Assembly: GCA_049509915.1 (NCBI GenBank) | Contig: JBEKZL010000233.1 | Coordinates: forward strand, 1 to 15,817 | Source: JBEKYD01 sp049509915 | Lineage (GTDB): Bacteria > Acidobacteriota > Terriglobia > Bryobacterales > Bryobacteraceae | Length of the DNA: 15,817 bases | Reading direction: 5' to 3' | The notes under the pieces: model-generated | The model's database searches: none | Told to the model about the DNA's origin: nothing | What the model saw: the letters and a program-made list of their open reading frames with translations, nothing else | Made by a program: the position numbers and the translations under genes | Part shown: positions 5,924 to 14,818 of the stretch, piece by piece | How the letters are laid out: the number at the start of each line of letters is the position of its first letter | Position numbering within the stretch: position 1 is the stretch's first letter

Positions 5924-6270
5924 CCGAACAGAAGATCTATGACCTCGCGACGAAGCTGCTCGCAAAGACTCGCAGCGTTACGCTTACCTGGGAGTCAACG
6001 CCGTCAGGCGAGGCATTCCTGACCTCCCTTGCTGCGTTCTCGGTCAAGGTCTCACGCGTGTGGGACGAGTACGGCCATGAATCGAACGTCATGCTGTCGA
6101 TTTCCGGCAGCGACGGGCGAGCCGTTGAAAGCTCCGTTGACAACGACCTCGCCGAGAAGCTGAAGCTCCCTGCGGTGGTTCAGACGATGGGTGAGCTCTA
6201 CACCGAAGCAAGGCGCGCGGCATTGGGCGTCGATGCGGCCCTGGACCAATTGCTCGCGGAACTGGACTGA
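5920..6270 (+). CDS. Hypothetical small alpha/beta protein, second of a coupled pair
   Basis: ATG 5920 overlaps the upstream stop by 4 nt, and GGAGG (5906-5910) lies 9 nt before it. The 116-residue product has an N-terminal helix (KIYDLATKLLAKT), several likely beta strands (SVTLTWES, FSVKVSRVWDE, NVMLSISGSDG) and a C-terminal amphipathic helix (ELYTEARRAALGV then DAALDQLLAELD). There is no signal peptide and there are no cysteines. The layout of a sensor-like small sheet followed by 'ELY-ARR-ALGVD-ALD-LLAEL' is one I remember from uncharacterised bacterial proteins, but I cannot name a family. It probably acts with the product of the preceding gene. Confidence 0.75.
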   Translation: MTEQKIYDLATKLLAKTRSVTLTWESTPSGEAFLTSLAAFSVKVSRVWDEYGHESNVMLSISGSDGRAVESSVDNDLAEKLKLPAVVQTMGELYTEARRAALGVDAALDQLLAELD

Positions 6271-6283
6271 ACCGGATCGCTTC

Positions 6284-6520
6284 GCGTTCTGGAAAACCGC
6301 CTTGTGCGGATGGGTGCATGAACGGTTCCCCGCACACAGGCACTTCGGCTGGCAAGCCGGGTACGCCGCCTTTACCGCAAGTACGTCCCTCTGGAGCAGG
6401 CCAGGTGCTTCGTCGCCCGTACAGCAGGCGCATCACCGCAAGGCCAGCTTCCAGGAGGAATTCGTGACGCGTTCCTGAAGAAGCACGGCTTGGCCTATGA
6501 CGAACGGGACCTATGGGCGC
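6284..6520 (+). pseudogene. Y1/RAYT (IS200-like) transposase remnant, frameshifted
   Basis: The C-terminal third of a Y1_Tnp/REP-associated tyrosine transposase can be read across changing frames. WKTALCGWVHERFPAHRHFG and WQAGYAAFTAS fall in one frame (to about 6382), LEQARCFVAR in the next, then QQAHHRKASFQEEF, then DAFLKKHGLAYDERDLWA. The pattern W-H--FP---FGWQ-GY-AF, HHRK-SFQEEF and HG--YDER-LW is the familiar tail of these single-strand transposases. At least three single-base shifts break it, and the HUH catalytic N-terminal part is missing. It begins right after the stop of the 5920 gene. It is dead DNA, useful as a mark of past mobile activity. Confidence 0.75.
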
Positions 6521-6532
6521 AGAGGCGCTTAC

Positions 6533-6563
6533 GGCCTGAGGGGTCGGGCCCCCTTCGCAGGCC
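6533..6563. repeat. GC-rich imperfect hairpin after the transposase remnant
   Basis: GGCCTG (6533-6538) pairs with CAGGCC (6558-6563), and AGGGG (6539-6543) pairs with CCCCT (6550-6554), with TCG bulged out on the right arm. There is no T-run on either side, so it is not a rho-independent terminator for guaB, whose stop lies 55 nt to the right. A REP-like end of the transposase remnant is the better guess. Confidence 0.45.
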
Positions 6564-6617
6564 ATTTCCGCGTTCCCTCGGCTTACACCGTGGGCTATCA
6601 TCCGCTGCCCTGGGGAC

Positions 6618-8072
<1,455 letters not shown>

Positions 8073-8084
8073 AGGGGTTTTTCT

Positions 8085-8090
8085 ATGATA
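8085..8090 (-). promoter_or_regulatory. Candidate -10 hexamer TATCAT for guaB
   Basis: On the minus strand TATCAT ends 12 nt before the guaB ATG. The spacer reads AGAAAAACCCCT, with no Shine-Dalgarno. No clear -35 is visible. It agrees with the start-proximal -10 pattern and with the short guaB start. Confidence 0.4.
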
Positions 8091-8179
8091 ACGTACAGTG
8101 GCCGGCATCCGTCCGAAGCGCCCGAATGGCGCTGCTCCACCGATCCAACCGCTCCAATCAAAAGGAACCAGCCGGCACG

Positions 8180-8398
8180 CTACTTTTTCTTTTCCAGGTT
8201 CCACAACTCCCGCGACAGCACCCGTCCGCAGAACGGGCAGTAGTGCAAGCCCACGTACTGGTGCCGTTCCTCTCCGAAGACCAGGAAGTATTCGGTATCG
8301 ATATCGGTAATGATGGTGCCGTTTGAGAGTTGGTGCGGCTGGGCCCGTCGCGCGAGCTCTCGGTCCAGCAGACGTTCGAAGTTCGCGCAGCAGGTCAT
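8180..8398 (-). CDS. Small CPFCG zinc-ribbon-like protein (72 aa)
   Basis: The 72-residue product starts MTCCANFERLLDRE and contains HYCPFCGRVLSREL near its end. Cys54 and Cys57 of CPFCG, perhaps with Cys3 and Cys4, could bind one zinc. The middle (GTIITDIDTEYFLVFGEE) looks like beta strands. There is no signal peptide. It starts 8 nt after the ATPase stop on the same strand, so the two form an operon. I do not know its function; a nucleic-acid or partner-binding role for the ATPase is a guess. Confidence 0.75.
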   Translation of the reverse strand: MTCCANFERLLDRELARRAQPHQLSNGTIITDIDTEYFLVFGEERHQYVGLHYCPFCGRVLSRELWNLEKKK

Positions 8399-8406
8399 CG
8401 CCCGGC

Positions 8407-9006
8407 CTATTGGATCGTGCTGGCGCCCTGGATGCCCATGTCGGTCGATACCACGTTGCGGTTGATGTGGCGATCCAGGTTGATCACGTAGGTATCCGCC
8501 GATTGGATCAGCACCGGCGAGTGGGTGGCGCAGACGATGCGGAATTGTTTCCGGTCCACCAGCTCTTTGAGCATTTTGAGGACACGGTGCTGGTTCGAAA
8601 CCGAGAGTGCCATTTCCGGCTCGTCGAGCAGCAGAATGGTGCCGTCCGGCAGCTGGGGAAAGCTCTCGCGAAACAGCGACAGCATCACCTGTCCGTGGCT
8701 CGCCATTTTCAGAAACTCCACCATGTCCGGCTGTTCACGAAACAGCTCGAGTTGCAACCGCGGGTTGTGTTGTTCGGCGTCGAACAGATAGGCGCCTTCG
8801 ACCACTACCTTGCCCGCATCCAGGCGATACACATAGCCTTCCGCGGTCTGCCCTTTGAGCGCGCAGAAAATGGAGGCCAGCAGGGTAGACTTGCCCGACC
8901 CGTTTTCCCCGGTTAGCATGATGAGCGGATGCGAAAGATCCACAATCATGGGCATGTGAAAGTTGAGGACAGAGAAAATGGGATGAGCCAGGATCTTCAG
9001 GTGCAT
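8407..9006 (-). CDS. ABC/AAA-type predicted ATPase (COG3910-like)
   Basis: With ATG at 9006 the protein has 199 residues. It has Walker A GENGSGKST (33-41), an ABC signature-like SHGQ (103-106, in MASHGQVMLSLF), Walker B ILLLDEPE (124-131) and an H-loop in CATHSP (His162). The arrangement and the 'SHG---L--F' and LLDEPE-ALS pattern match the stand-alone predicted ATPases of COG3910, soluble SMC/OLD-like ATPases without a transporter partner. The frame is open 17 codons further to 9057, but TATACT (9017-9022) with a good -35 sits 10 nt before ATG 9006 and inside that extension, so the shorter start is preferred. The cellular job is unknown; such ATPases are sometimes linked to stress or anti-phage functions. 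Confidence 0.85.
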   Translation of the reverse strand: MHLKILAHPIFSVLNFHMPMIVDLSHPLIMLTGENGSGKSTLLASIFCALKGQTAEGYVYRLDAGKVVVEGAYLFDAEQHNPRLQLELFREQPDMVEFLKMASHGQVMLSLFRESFPQLPDGTILLLDEPEMALSVSNQHRVLKMLKELVDRKQFRIVCATHSPVLIQSADTYVINLDRHINRNVVSTDMGIQGASTIQ

Positions 9007-9016
9007 CTGGAGCTTT

Positions 9017-9045
9017 AGTATAGCTTGATCGAAACCAGCCGCCAA
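9017..9045 (-). promoter_or_regulatory. Promoter TTGGCG-17 bp-TATACT for the ATPase operon
   Basis: On the minus strand, TTGGCG (9045-9040) and TATACT (9022-9017) are separated by 17 bp, close to the sigma-70 consensus. The -10 ends 10 nt before ATG 9006, and the transcript would have a leader of only a few bases. It faces away from the TATACT box of the 9108 gene, giving a compact divergent control region. Confidence 0.6.
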
Positions 9046-9091
9046 CCACGCAATCATCTCGACACTGTCGTCTACGCCCGCCTCGTCACGA

Positions 9092-9097
9092 TATACT
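9092..9097 (+). promoter_or_regulatory. Candidate -10 hexamer TATACT before the Asp-box protein gene
   Basis: TATACT ends 10 nt before ATG 9108, with no Shine-Dalgarno between. No convincing -35 lies 16-18 bp upstream. It is the same hexamer at the same distance as on the divergent ATPase side. Confidence 0.5.
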
Positions 9098-9107
9098 GAG
9101 CGGGTAA

Positions 9108-12100
9108 ATGAACCCCTCTAAGCCCTATCGACTGGCATTTGCGGCACTGCTCTTTTCCAGCGCCCTGTTTGGCCAACTGGACGAGAAACTTCTGAAAGGA
9201 ATGCAGTATCGGCTGATCGGGCCGTTTCGCGGCGGGCGCGTGCTGGCGGTGGCGGGAGTGGCCAGCGATCCCCAGACCTACTACTTCGGCGCGGCGGCGG
9301 GCGGGGTCTGGAAGAGCGTGGATGGCGGGGCGCACTGGAGCCCGGTGTTCGACGGGCAGCCGGTATCGTCTGTCGGCAGCATCGCGGTGGCGCCGTCGGA
9401 TACGAACGTGGTGTACGCCGGCACGGGCGAAGGCTGCCTGCGGGGCGACATCTCTTATGGCGACGGCGTGTATCGGTCAAACGACGGGGGCAAGACCTGG
9501 AAAAACCTGGGCCTCGGTGACACGCGGCACATCCCCCAGATGGTCGTGGATCCGCACAATCCCGACATCGTCCTGGTGGCAGCCATGGGCCACGCTTTTG
9601 CGCCCAACCAGGAGCGGGGGGTATTCCGTTCGACCGACGGCGGGCGCAACTGGACCAAGGTCCTCTACGTCGACGATCGGACCGGCGCCACCGACCTGGC
9701 AATCGATCCCGCCAATCCTCGCGTGATTTTCGCCGCCATGTATCAATTTCTGCGCGAACCGTGGAGCATGACGAGCGGCGGCCCGGGCAGCGGTCTGTAC
9801 CGCTCGACCGATGGCGGCATCACCTGGAAGCGTCTGAGCGGGAACGGCCTGCCGGAAGGAGTGCTGGGACGCATCGGCGTGTCGGTTTCAGGCGGGGATT
9901 CCAGCCGCGTCTACGCCCTGATTGAAGCCGAGAAAGGCGGGCTGTTCCGCTCCGGCGACGGTGGCGATAAGTGGGAACTGGTCAACGAAGACGAGCGTTA
10001 CCGCCAGCGCGCCTGGTATTTCAGCCACGTTTTCGCGGATCCGAAGAACGCCGACACGGTCTACACGCTCAATACGGGAATGTTCCGCTCCACCGATGGC
10101 GGTAAGACGTTCACCCTGCTTGCGGCGCCGCACGGCGATCACCACGGGTTGTGGATCGATCCTACTAACCCCCTGCGCATGATCAACGGCGACGATGGCG
10201 GCGCCACCATTTCCATCGACGGCGGCAAGAACTGGACCCCGCAGCTCAATCAGCCAACCGCGCAGTTCTACCATGTGGCCACGGACAATCGCTTTCCGTA
10301 TTACGTGTTCGGCGCGCAGCAGGACAACACTCCGGTCGGGACCGCCAGTTGGAGCGACAGCGGCCTGATCGGCCTGCGCAACTGGTATGAAGTGGCCGGT
10401 TCGGAGAGCGCGTTCATGGCGGCCGACCCGCGCGATGGCAACATTGTGTATTCCGCCGGCCAGGGCGTCACCCGTTTCGATAAGAAGAGCGAACAGGGCG
10501 CCGACATCTCACCTTTTGCAATCAATACATCCGGTCACGGAGACGGCGATTTTCCGCACCGGTTCCAGTGGACGGAACCGATTCTGTTTTCGCCGCACGA
10601 TCCGAACGTTCTCTACACCGCCGGCGAAGTGGTTTTCAAAACCACGAACCAGGGCAAGAGCTGGAGCGTCATCAGCCCCGACCTGACGCGCAACGACAAA
10701 TCCAAGCAGCAATCGTCGGGAGGGCCGATTACCAAGGACAACACCAGCGTCGAATACTATGACACCATCTTTGCCTTGGCCGAATCGCCGCTCCAAAAGG
10801 GTCTGTTATGGGCGGGCAGCGACGACGGCCTGATCCACATTACGCGCAACGGCGGCGGTTCCTGGCAGAACGTCACCCCGCACGACAGGCCGGAGTGGAG
10901 CCTGGTGAGCCTGATCGATCCTTCGCCGCACGACGCCGGCACGGCCTACGCAGCGGTCGACCGCCACAAGCTCGACGATTTCGCCGCGTACATTTATAAG
11001 ACCGCCGATTATGGTCAGAGCTGGACCCGCATTTCGAACGGCATTCCGGCGGGAGATTATGTACACGCGGTGCGGGAAGATCCCAAACGCAAAGGGCTGC
11101 TGTACGCCGCGACCGAGATGGGCGTTTGGGTCTCGTTCGACGACGGCGCTCACTGGCAGCGGCTGAAGCTCAACCTGCCCACCGCTCCGGTGCACGATCT
11201 GGTGGTGAAGGACGACGACCTGGTGGTCGCCACGCACGGCCGGGCTTTCTGGATTCTGGACGACATCACGCCGCTGCGCAAGCTCGCGCCCGGCGATGCC
11301 GAAACCGATGCGAAACTGGTGCCGCCGCGTCCGGCTTACCGCCTGCGCTTTCCCGATTCGGTGGACCGGCGCCAGCCCGCCGGTGAGAACCCTCCGCCGG
11401 GAGCGATCGTCTATTACTATCTGAAAGCAAAACCCAAGGATGAAGTGAAGCTCGAGATACTCGACGGTGCAGGCAACTTAGTCAAGAGCTACTCGAGTGT
11501 CAAGAAGGCTGAAATCGCCGGTCCCGCCGAATGGCCCGACGTGCAGCATCCGAGCGAAGTGTTACCAGCCGAAGAAGGGCTGAACCGGTTTTATTGGAAT
11601 CTGCGCTACGAGGACCCGATCACGGTGCCCGGAACGTTCTATGAAACCGACATTCCGCCCAAGGGGCCGATGGCGCTTCCGGGAAATTACCAGGTCCGGC
11701 TCACGGTCGCGGCCAAGAGCCAGACAGCGCCGCTGGAGCTTCGCCTGGACCCGCGCATTCACGCGACGCCGGCGGAACTCGAAAAACAGTTCGAACTGGA
11801 GCGCGACCTGGCGCGGCGGCTGACCTCCTTGCACCGCGCCGTGAACGAAATCCGCGATCTGCGCGCCCAGTTAAACGCGCTCGGCACGCGCTACCAGAAT
11901 GCCGCGGCCTGGCAACCGCTGAAGCCGCTGACGTCCGAGTTGCTGAAGAAGATCGGCGAGGTGGAAGAAAAAGTCATTCAGACCCGCATGAAAAGCACTG
12001 AGGGAGACCTGCACTATCCCACCATGATCGACGAGCAGCTCATCTCTCTGAGCTGGAGTGTCGACTCGACCGACGCCGCGCCCACCGAGGGCCAGCAGCA

Positions 12101-12239
12101 GGCTTTCGCCGAATTGAGCGGCAAGCTGCAGGAGCAGCTAAACCAGTGGGACAAGATACTGAGCGTGGACCTGACGGGTTTCACCCGCACCGCGGAGAAA
12201 CAGAAAATCCCGGTGGTGGAAGTGAGTAACCAGAAGTAA
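9108..12239 (+). CDS. Large secreted BNR/Asp-box (VPS10/sortilin-like) repeat protein
   Basis: This 1043-residue protein has a signal peptide (YRLAFAALLFSSALFG, cleaved near 22). At least eleven Asp-box motifs of the S-x-D-x-G-x-x-W type follow at about residues 70, 124, 175, 233, 282, 328, 369, 512, 579, 632 and 676 (SVDGGAHW, SNDGGKTW and STDGGRNW are typical). They indicate one or two large beta-propellers of the VPS10/sortilin/BNR class. Beyond about 700 a linker and a C-terminal domain (about 760-1040) carry beta strands and a helical, charged tail. Acidobacterial members are annotated as 'glycosyl hydrolase BNR repeat' proteins, but no hydrolase active site is evident, so a binding or processing role outside the cell is all I infer. 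The gene is complete and next to a GT-C gene. Confidence 0.88.
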   Translation: MNPSKPYRLAFAALLFSSALFGQLDEKLLKGMQYRLIGPFRGGRVLAVAGVASDPQTYYFGAAAGGVWKSVDGGAHWSPVFDGQPVSSVGSIAVAPSDTNVVYAGTGEGCLRGDISYGDGVYRSNDGGKTWKNLGLGDTRHIPQMVVDPHNPDIVLVAAMGHAFAPNQERGVFRSTDGGRNWTKVLYVDDRTGATDLAIDPANPRVIFAAMYQFLREPWSMTSGGPGSGLYRSTDGGITWKRLSGNGLPEGVLGRIGVSVSGGDSSRVYALIEAEKGGLFRSGDGGDKWELVNEDERYRQRAWYFSHVFADPKNADTVYTLNTGMFRSTDGGKTFTLLAAPHGDHHGLWIDPTNPLRMINGDDGGATISIDGGKNWTPQLNQPTAQFYHVATDNRFPYYVFGAQQDNTPVGTASWSDSGLIGLRNWYEVAGSESAFMAADPRDGNIVYSAGQGVTRFDKKSEQGADISPFAINTSGHGDGDFPHRFQWTEPILFSPHDPNVLYTAGEVVFKTTNQGKSWSVISPDLTRNDKSKQQSSGGPITKDNTSVEYYDTIFALAESPLQKGLLWAGSDDGLIHITRNGGGSWQNVTPHDRPEWSLVSLIDPSPHDAGTAYAAVDRHKLDDFAAYIYKTADYGQSWTRISNGIPAGDYVHAVREDPKRKGLLYAATEMGVWVSFDDGAHWQRLKLNLPTAPVHDLVVKDDDLVVATHGRAFWILDDITPLRKLAPGDAETDAKLVPPRPAYRLRFPDSVDRRQPAGENPPPGAIVYYYLKAKPKDEVKLEILDGAGNLVKSYSSVKKAEIAGPAEWPDVQHPSEVLPAEEGLNRFYWNLRYEDPITVPGTFYETDIPPKGPMALPGNYQVRLTVAAKSQTAPLELRLDPRIHATPAELEKQFELERDLARRLTSLHRAVNEIRDLRAQLNALGTRYQNAAAWQPLKPLTSELLKKIGEVEEKVIQTRMKSTEGDLHYPTMIDEQLISLSWSVDSTDAAPTEGQQQAFAELSGKLQEQLNQWDKILSVDLTGFTRTAEKQKIPVVEVSNQK

Positions 12240-12246
12240 CCGGCCG

Positions 12247-13929
12247 ATGTTTCTGTTCGATCTGTTCCGCTCGTTTCTGCCCCTGCACAATCCGCTGGGC
12301 TTCGGCGAGAGCGACTTTGTGTTGCTGGCGCTCACGCTGTTGCTGGCGGCCTGCGCCATCGGCTTCGCGCGGCTCCAGCCGCTGGCGTTGCGCCTGGCAT
12401 CGCACACTCGCTGGACCATGCTGCTGGTGGCCGCGCTTCCGGTGCTGCTTCGACTGGCACTGCTGCCGCGCTTCCCCGCCCCAGCGCCGGCCGGCGCGGA
12501 CGATTTCGGCTACCTGCTGCTGGCCGATACGCTGCGCCACTTGCGCCTGGCCAACCCGGTGCATCCGCTGCACCAATTCTTCGAAGCTGTGTTCGTGCTG
12601 CAGGAGCCGAGCTACAGCGCCATTTTCCCGCCTGGCCAGGGACTGGCGCTGGCTTTCGGCTGGGCGATTCTGGGCCATCCGTGGGCAGGGGTGGTGCTGC
12701 CGGTGGCGGCGTTCTGCGCGCTGTGCTTCTGGATGCTGCGGGCTTGGACCACGCCCGGTTGGGCGCTGGTGGGCGGCTTGCTGGCGGTAGCCGAATTCGG
12801 CCCGCTGAACCAATGGATGAACCTGTATTGGGGCGGTGCGGTGGGCGCTACGGCGGGCTGCCTGGTATTTGGTGCGCTGCCGCGAATTCGGGCCTCCGGC
12901 CGCAGGCGCGACGCGGCACTCGCGGGCGCGGGACTCGGCCTCGCTCTGCTGACGCGGCCGTTCGAGTTTCTGCTGTTGGCCGTTTGCGTCCTGGTGTATT
13001 CGGCGTGGCAATTGCGCGACGGCTGGAAGCGCTGGGCTCTCTGGTGCGGCGCCGCATTCGCTCCCGCCGTGCTGCTCATGCTGGCCCAGAATTACGCCGT
13101 CACCGGAAGTGTCGCGACCATGCCGTACCAGCTCAGCCGCTACCAATACGGCGTCCCAGCCGCGTTCACTTTCGAAGCCAACCCCGTGCCGCACCGCGCG
13201 CTCACCGCCGAGCAGACGCTTGATTACCGCGCGCAATCGCTGATGCACGACGAAGCCGCCACTATCCTGTTGGCCGGACGGCTTGGCGAGCGCCTGCATT
13301 TCTATCGTTTCTTTTTCTACCCGGGGCTGCTGCTCGCGCTGCCGGGATTTCTGTTCGCGCTGCGCGAATTCCGATTCGCCTGGGCGGCGGGCTGCGTTAT
13401 CGTTTTCGCCATCGGCACGGGCTTCTATCCTTACTTCTATCCGCACTACGTCGCCGCACTGACTTGTCTGTTTGTGCTGTTCGCGGTGGTCTCGCTGGAG
13501 CGCCTCAGCCGTTGGACTATTCGCGGTCACGCGGTGGGCGCGGAGGCCGCGCGCGTGGTGGCGTTCCTCTGTGCCGCGCACTTCGTCTTCTGGTACGGCA
13601 TGCACTGCGGCAGCCAGCCGCTGCTCATGGCCGCAGGCCGATTCGACACCGCCGATTTCATCGACTACGGCGACCCCGAAGGCCGCATCCGCATCGCTTC
13701 GGAACTGGCTGGCCAGCCTGGCAAACACCTGGTGTTGGTCCGCTATAGCCGCGAGCATCAGTTCCATGAGTGGATTCACAACGCCGCCGATATCGATGCC
13801 GCCGACGTGGTTTGGGCAGCCGATCTCGGCCCGGAGGAAAATCAAAAACTGCGCGAATATTACCCGTCGCGTACCGTCTGGCTGTGCGAGCCCGACGCCA
13901 AACCGCCGCTATTGATGCCGTACCGGTAG
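12247..13929 (+). CDS. GT-C-like polytopic membrane protein, possible glycosyltransferase
   Basis: The 560-residue protein has about ten hydrophobic helices (for example FVLLALTLLLAACAIGFA, TMLLVAALPVLLRLALL, GVVLPVAAFCALCFWML, FEFLLLAVCVLVYSAW). The first extracytoplasmic loop contains AGADDFGYLLLADTL (Asp85, Asp86) and YSAIFPPGQG, resembling the catalytic first loop of GT-C glycosyltransferases. A soluble C-terminal tail (about 450-560) follows the last helices. Acidobacterial genomes carry many such proteins annotated only as hypothetical. It begins 7 nt after the Asp-box gene's stop, so the two are very likely one transcript. A glycosyltransferase role is inferred from topology and the DD motif, not proven. 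The long minus-strand frame over it is a GC-driven shadow. Confidence 0.8.
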   Translation: MFLFDLFRSFLPLHNPLGFGESDFVLLALTLLLAACAIGFARLQPLALRLASHTRWTMLLVAALPVLLRLALLPRFPAPAPAGADDFGYLLLADTLRHLRLANPVHPLHQFFEAVFVLQEPSYSAIFPPGQGLALAFGWAILGHPWAGVVLPVAAFCALCFWMLRAWTTPGWALVGGLLAVAEFGPLNQWMNLYWGGAVGATAGCLVFGALPRIRASGRRRDAALAGAGLGLALLTRPFEFLLLAVCVLVYSAWQLRDGWKRWALWCGAAFAPAVLLMLAQNYAVTGSVATMPYQLSRYQYGVPAAFTFEANPVPHRALTAEQTLDYRAQSLMHDEAATILLAGRLGERLHFYRFFFYPGLLLALPGFLFALREFRFAWAAGCVIVFAIGTGFYPYFYPHYVAALTCLFVLFAVVSLERLSRWTIRGHAVGAEAARVVAFLCAAHFVFWYGMHCGSQPLLMAAGRFDTADFIDYGDPEGRIRIASELAGQPGKHLVLVRYSREHQFHEWIHNAADIDAADVVWAADLGPEENQKLREYYPSRTVWLCEPDAKPPLLMPYR

Positions 13930-13974
13930 GATGAGGGTCGCGGGTAGGGACGGCGGTTACTCGGCTCTGCGCCG

Positions 13975-14682
13975 TCATTTGACGAATACCAACTGGCCGA
14001 AGCGGGCGGGAGCGTGGGGATTGGGTTGGGTTTCGCCCGAATCGGACCACATGCTGAGACGGCGGTCGGGTTCGACGCCGTCCCAGCGATTGAGATTCGC
14101 CGTCCAGACCGTTCCGGGGGTTGGGCGCTTCGCCAGTTCTTCGAAATTGATCCACGGAATGGCCACTTCAAGGCTCCAGCCCTGATCTTCATCGCCGCGG
14201 GCGTTAAGGGTGCCGCGAATGAAGGTGGCCAGTTGCACGCCTTGGAGATTGAAGCGCTTGAAGACATACTTGGTGTCCACCATCAGGTAGTCGTACAACA
14301 CTGCGCGGGCATTCATTTCGAGGCCGAAGTAGACGGTAGTCTGCGACGGCTTGGGGTTCACGAAGAACTCCACCGCGTCGTCAAGATAGGTGGGGTCGTC
14401 GCGCTCGGTGCGCTGGGCCACGATGTCTTTGTCTTCGCACTCGTATCCGACGTAGAGATAGTCGTCGTCCCAGAGCAGTTTGGCGGTGGTCTTTTGTTTG
14501 GCGCCGGTTTGGAACTGCCAGGGGAAGATAAACTCGATGGCGGGCGCCGCGGCCCAGGCTTTGTCATCCAGTTTGCCATCGATGACGATGGGGCCGTTGG
14601 CGCGCTTCACTTCGTAGCGCGGAACGGGCGGTTGCGCCGCGAGCGGCGCGGAAAGCAAGAGGCAGGTCAGCAGAATTCGCAT
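13975..14682 (-). CDS. Secreted CBM9/DOMON-like carbohydrate-binding protein
   Basis: Starting at ATG 14682, the protein has 235 residues with a signal peptide (MRILLTCLLLSAPLAAQ). The mature part is one CBM9-like beta-sandwich: VIDGKLDDKAWAAA (33-46) at the start, LLWDDDYLYVGYECEDKDI, YLDDAVEFFVNPKPSQ, GWSLEVAIPWINFEEL and a C-terminal W-x-ANLNRWDG with FGQLVFVK at the end. These are the hallmarks of the family-9 carbohydrate-binding module found in secreted acidobacterial and Bacteroidetes proteins. It is a single module, so binding rather than catalysis is expected; the ligand is unknown. The frame is open for 38 more codons upstream, but that region has no signal peptide and carries the palindrome, so the shorter start is right. 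Confidence 0.88.
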   Translation of the reverse strand: MRILLTCLLLSAPLAAQPPVPRYEVKRANGPIVIDGKLDDKAWAAAPAIEFIFPWQFQTGAKQKTTAKLLWDDDYLYVGYECEDKDIVAQRTERDDPTYLDDAVEFFVNPKPSQTTVYFGLEMNARAVLYDYLMVDTKYVFKRFNLQGVQLATFIRGTLNARGDEDQGWSLEVAIPWINFEELAKRPTPGTVWTANLNRWDGVEPDRRLSMWSDSGETQPNPHAPARFGQLVFVK

Positions 14683-14692
14683 AGACAGGGAT

Positions 14693-14698
14693 ATCGTA
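14693..14698 (-). promoter_or_regulatory. Candidate -10 hexamer TACGAT for the CBM9-like gene
   Basis: On the minus strand TACGAT ends 10 nt before ATG 14682; no Shine-Dalgarno intervenes. No TTGACA-like -35 is visible. It fits the repeated 9-12 nt spacing in this window. Confidence 0.35.
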
Positions 14699-14720
14699 GC
14701 GCGGGGTGAGTTCCGAGTTG

Positions 14721-14768
14721 GGGGCAGGCCGACCTGACGGTCGGCTGGCAGGCGGAACCGCCTGCCCC
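14721..14768. repeat. Double-hairpin palindromic element (REP-like)
   Basis: GGGGCAGG (14721-14728) is the exact inverse complement of CCTGCCCC (14761-14768). Inside lie two perfect stems: GCCGACC/GGTCGGC (14728-14734 and 14739-14745, loop TGAC) and GGCAGGCGG/CCGCCTGCC (14747-14755 and 14758-14766, loop AA). GGCAGG is therefore present twice, at 14723-14728 and 14747-14752, so alternative pairings exist. There is no T-tract, so it is not a standard terminator. It sits between two minus-strand genes. It may be a mobile REP-like repeat or a transcript-end structure for the VWA gene. Confidence 0.7.
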
Positions 14769-14818
14769 ACCTTGATGTAGCGCGCCGGGCGGCCAAAAAC
14801 TAAAAAGATGGCATATTC

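Noticed and set aside
8073..8204. 44-codon N-terminal extension of guaB
   Set aside because: The extension is unlike IMPDH N-termini, while MIQEVLIEG fits, and a -10 box lies within the extension.
12181..13845. 554-codon open frame on the minus strand opposite the GT-C gene
   Set aside because: Composition is Gln, Arg and His rich with no domain; the plus-strand frame has clear membrane helices and a DDFGY loop. It is a GC-bias shadow.
14683..14796. 38-codon extension of the CBM9-like gene
   Set aside because: It would hide the signal peptide and would be encoded by the palindromic repeat.
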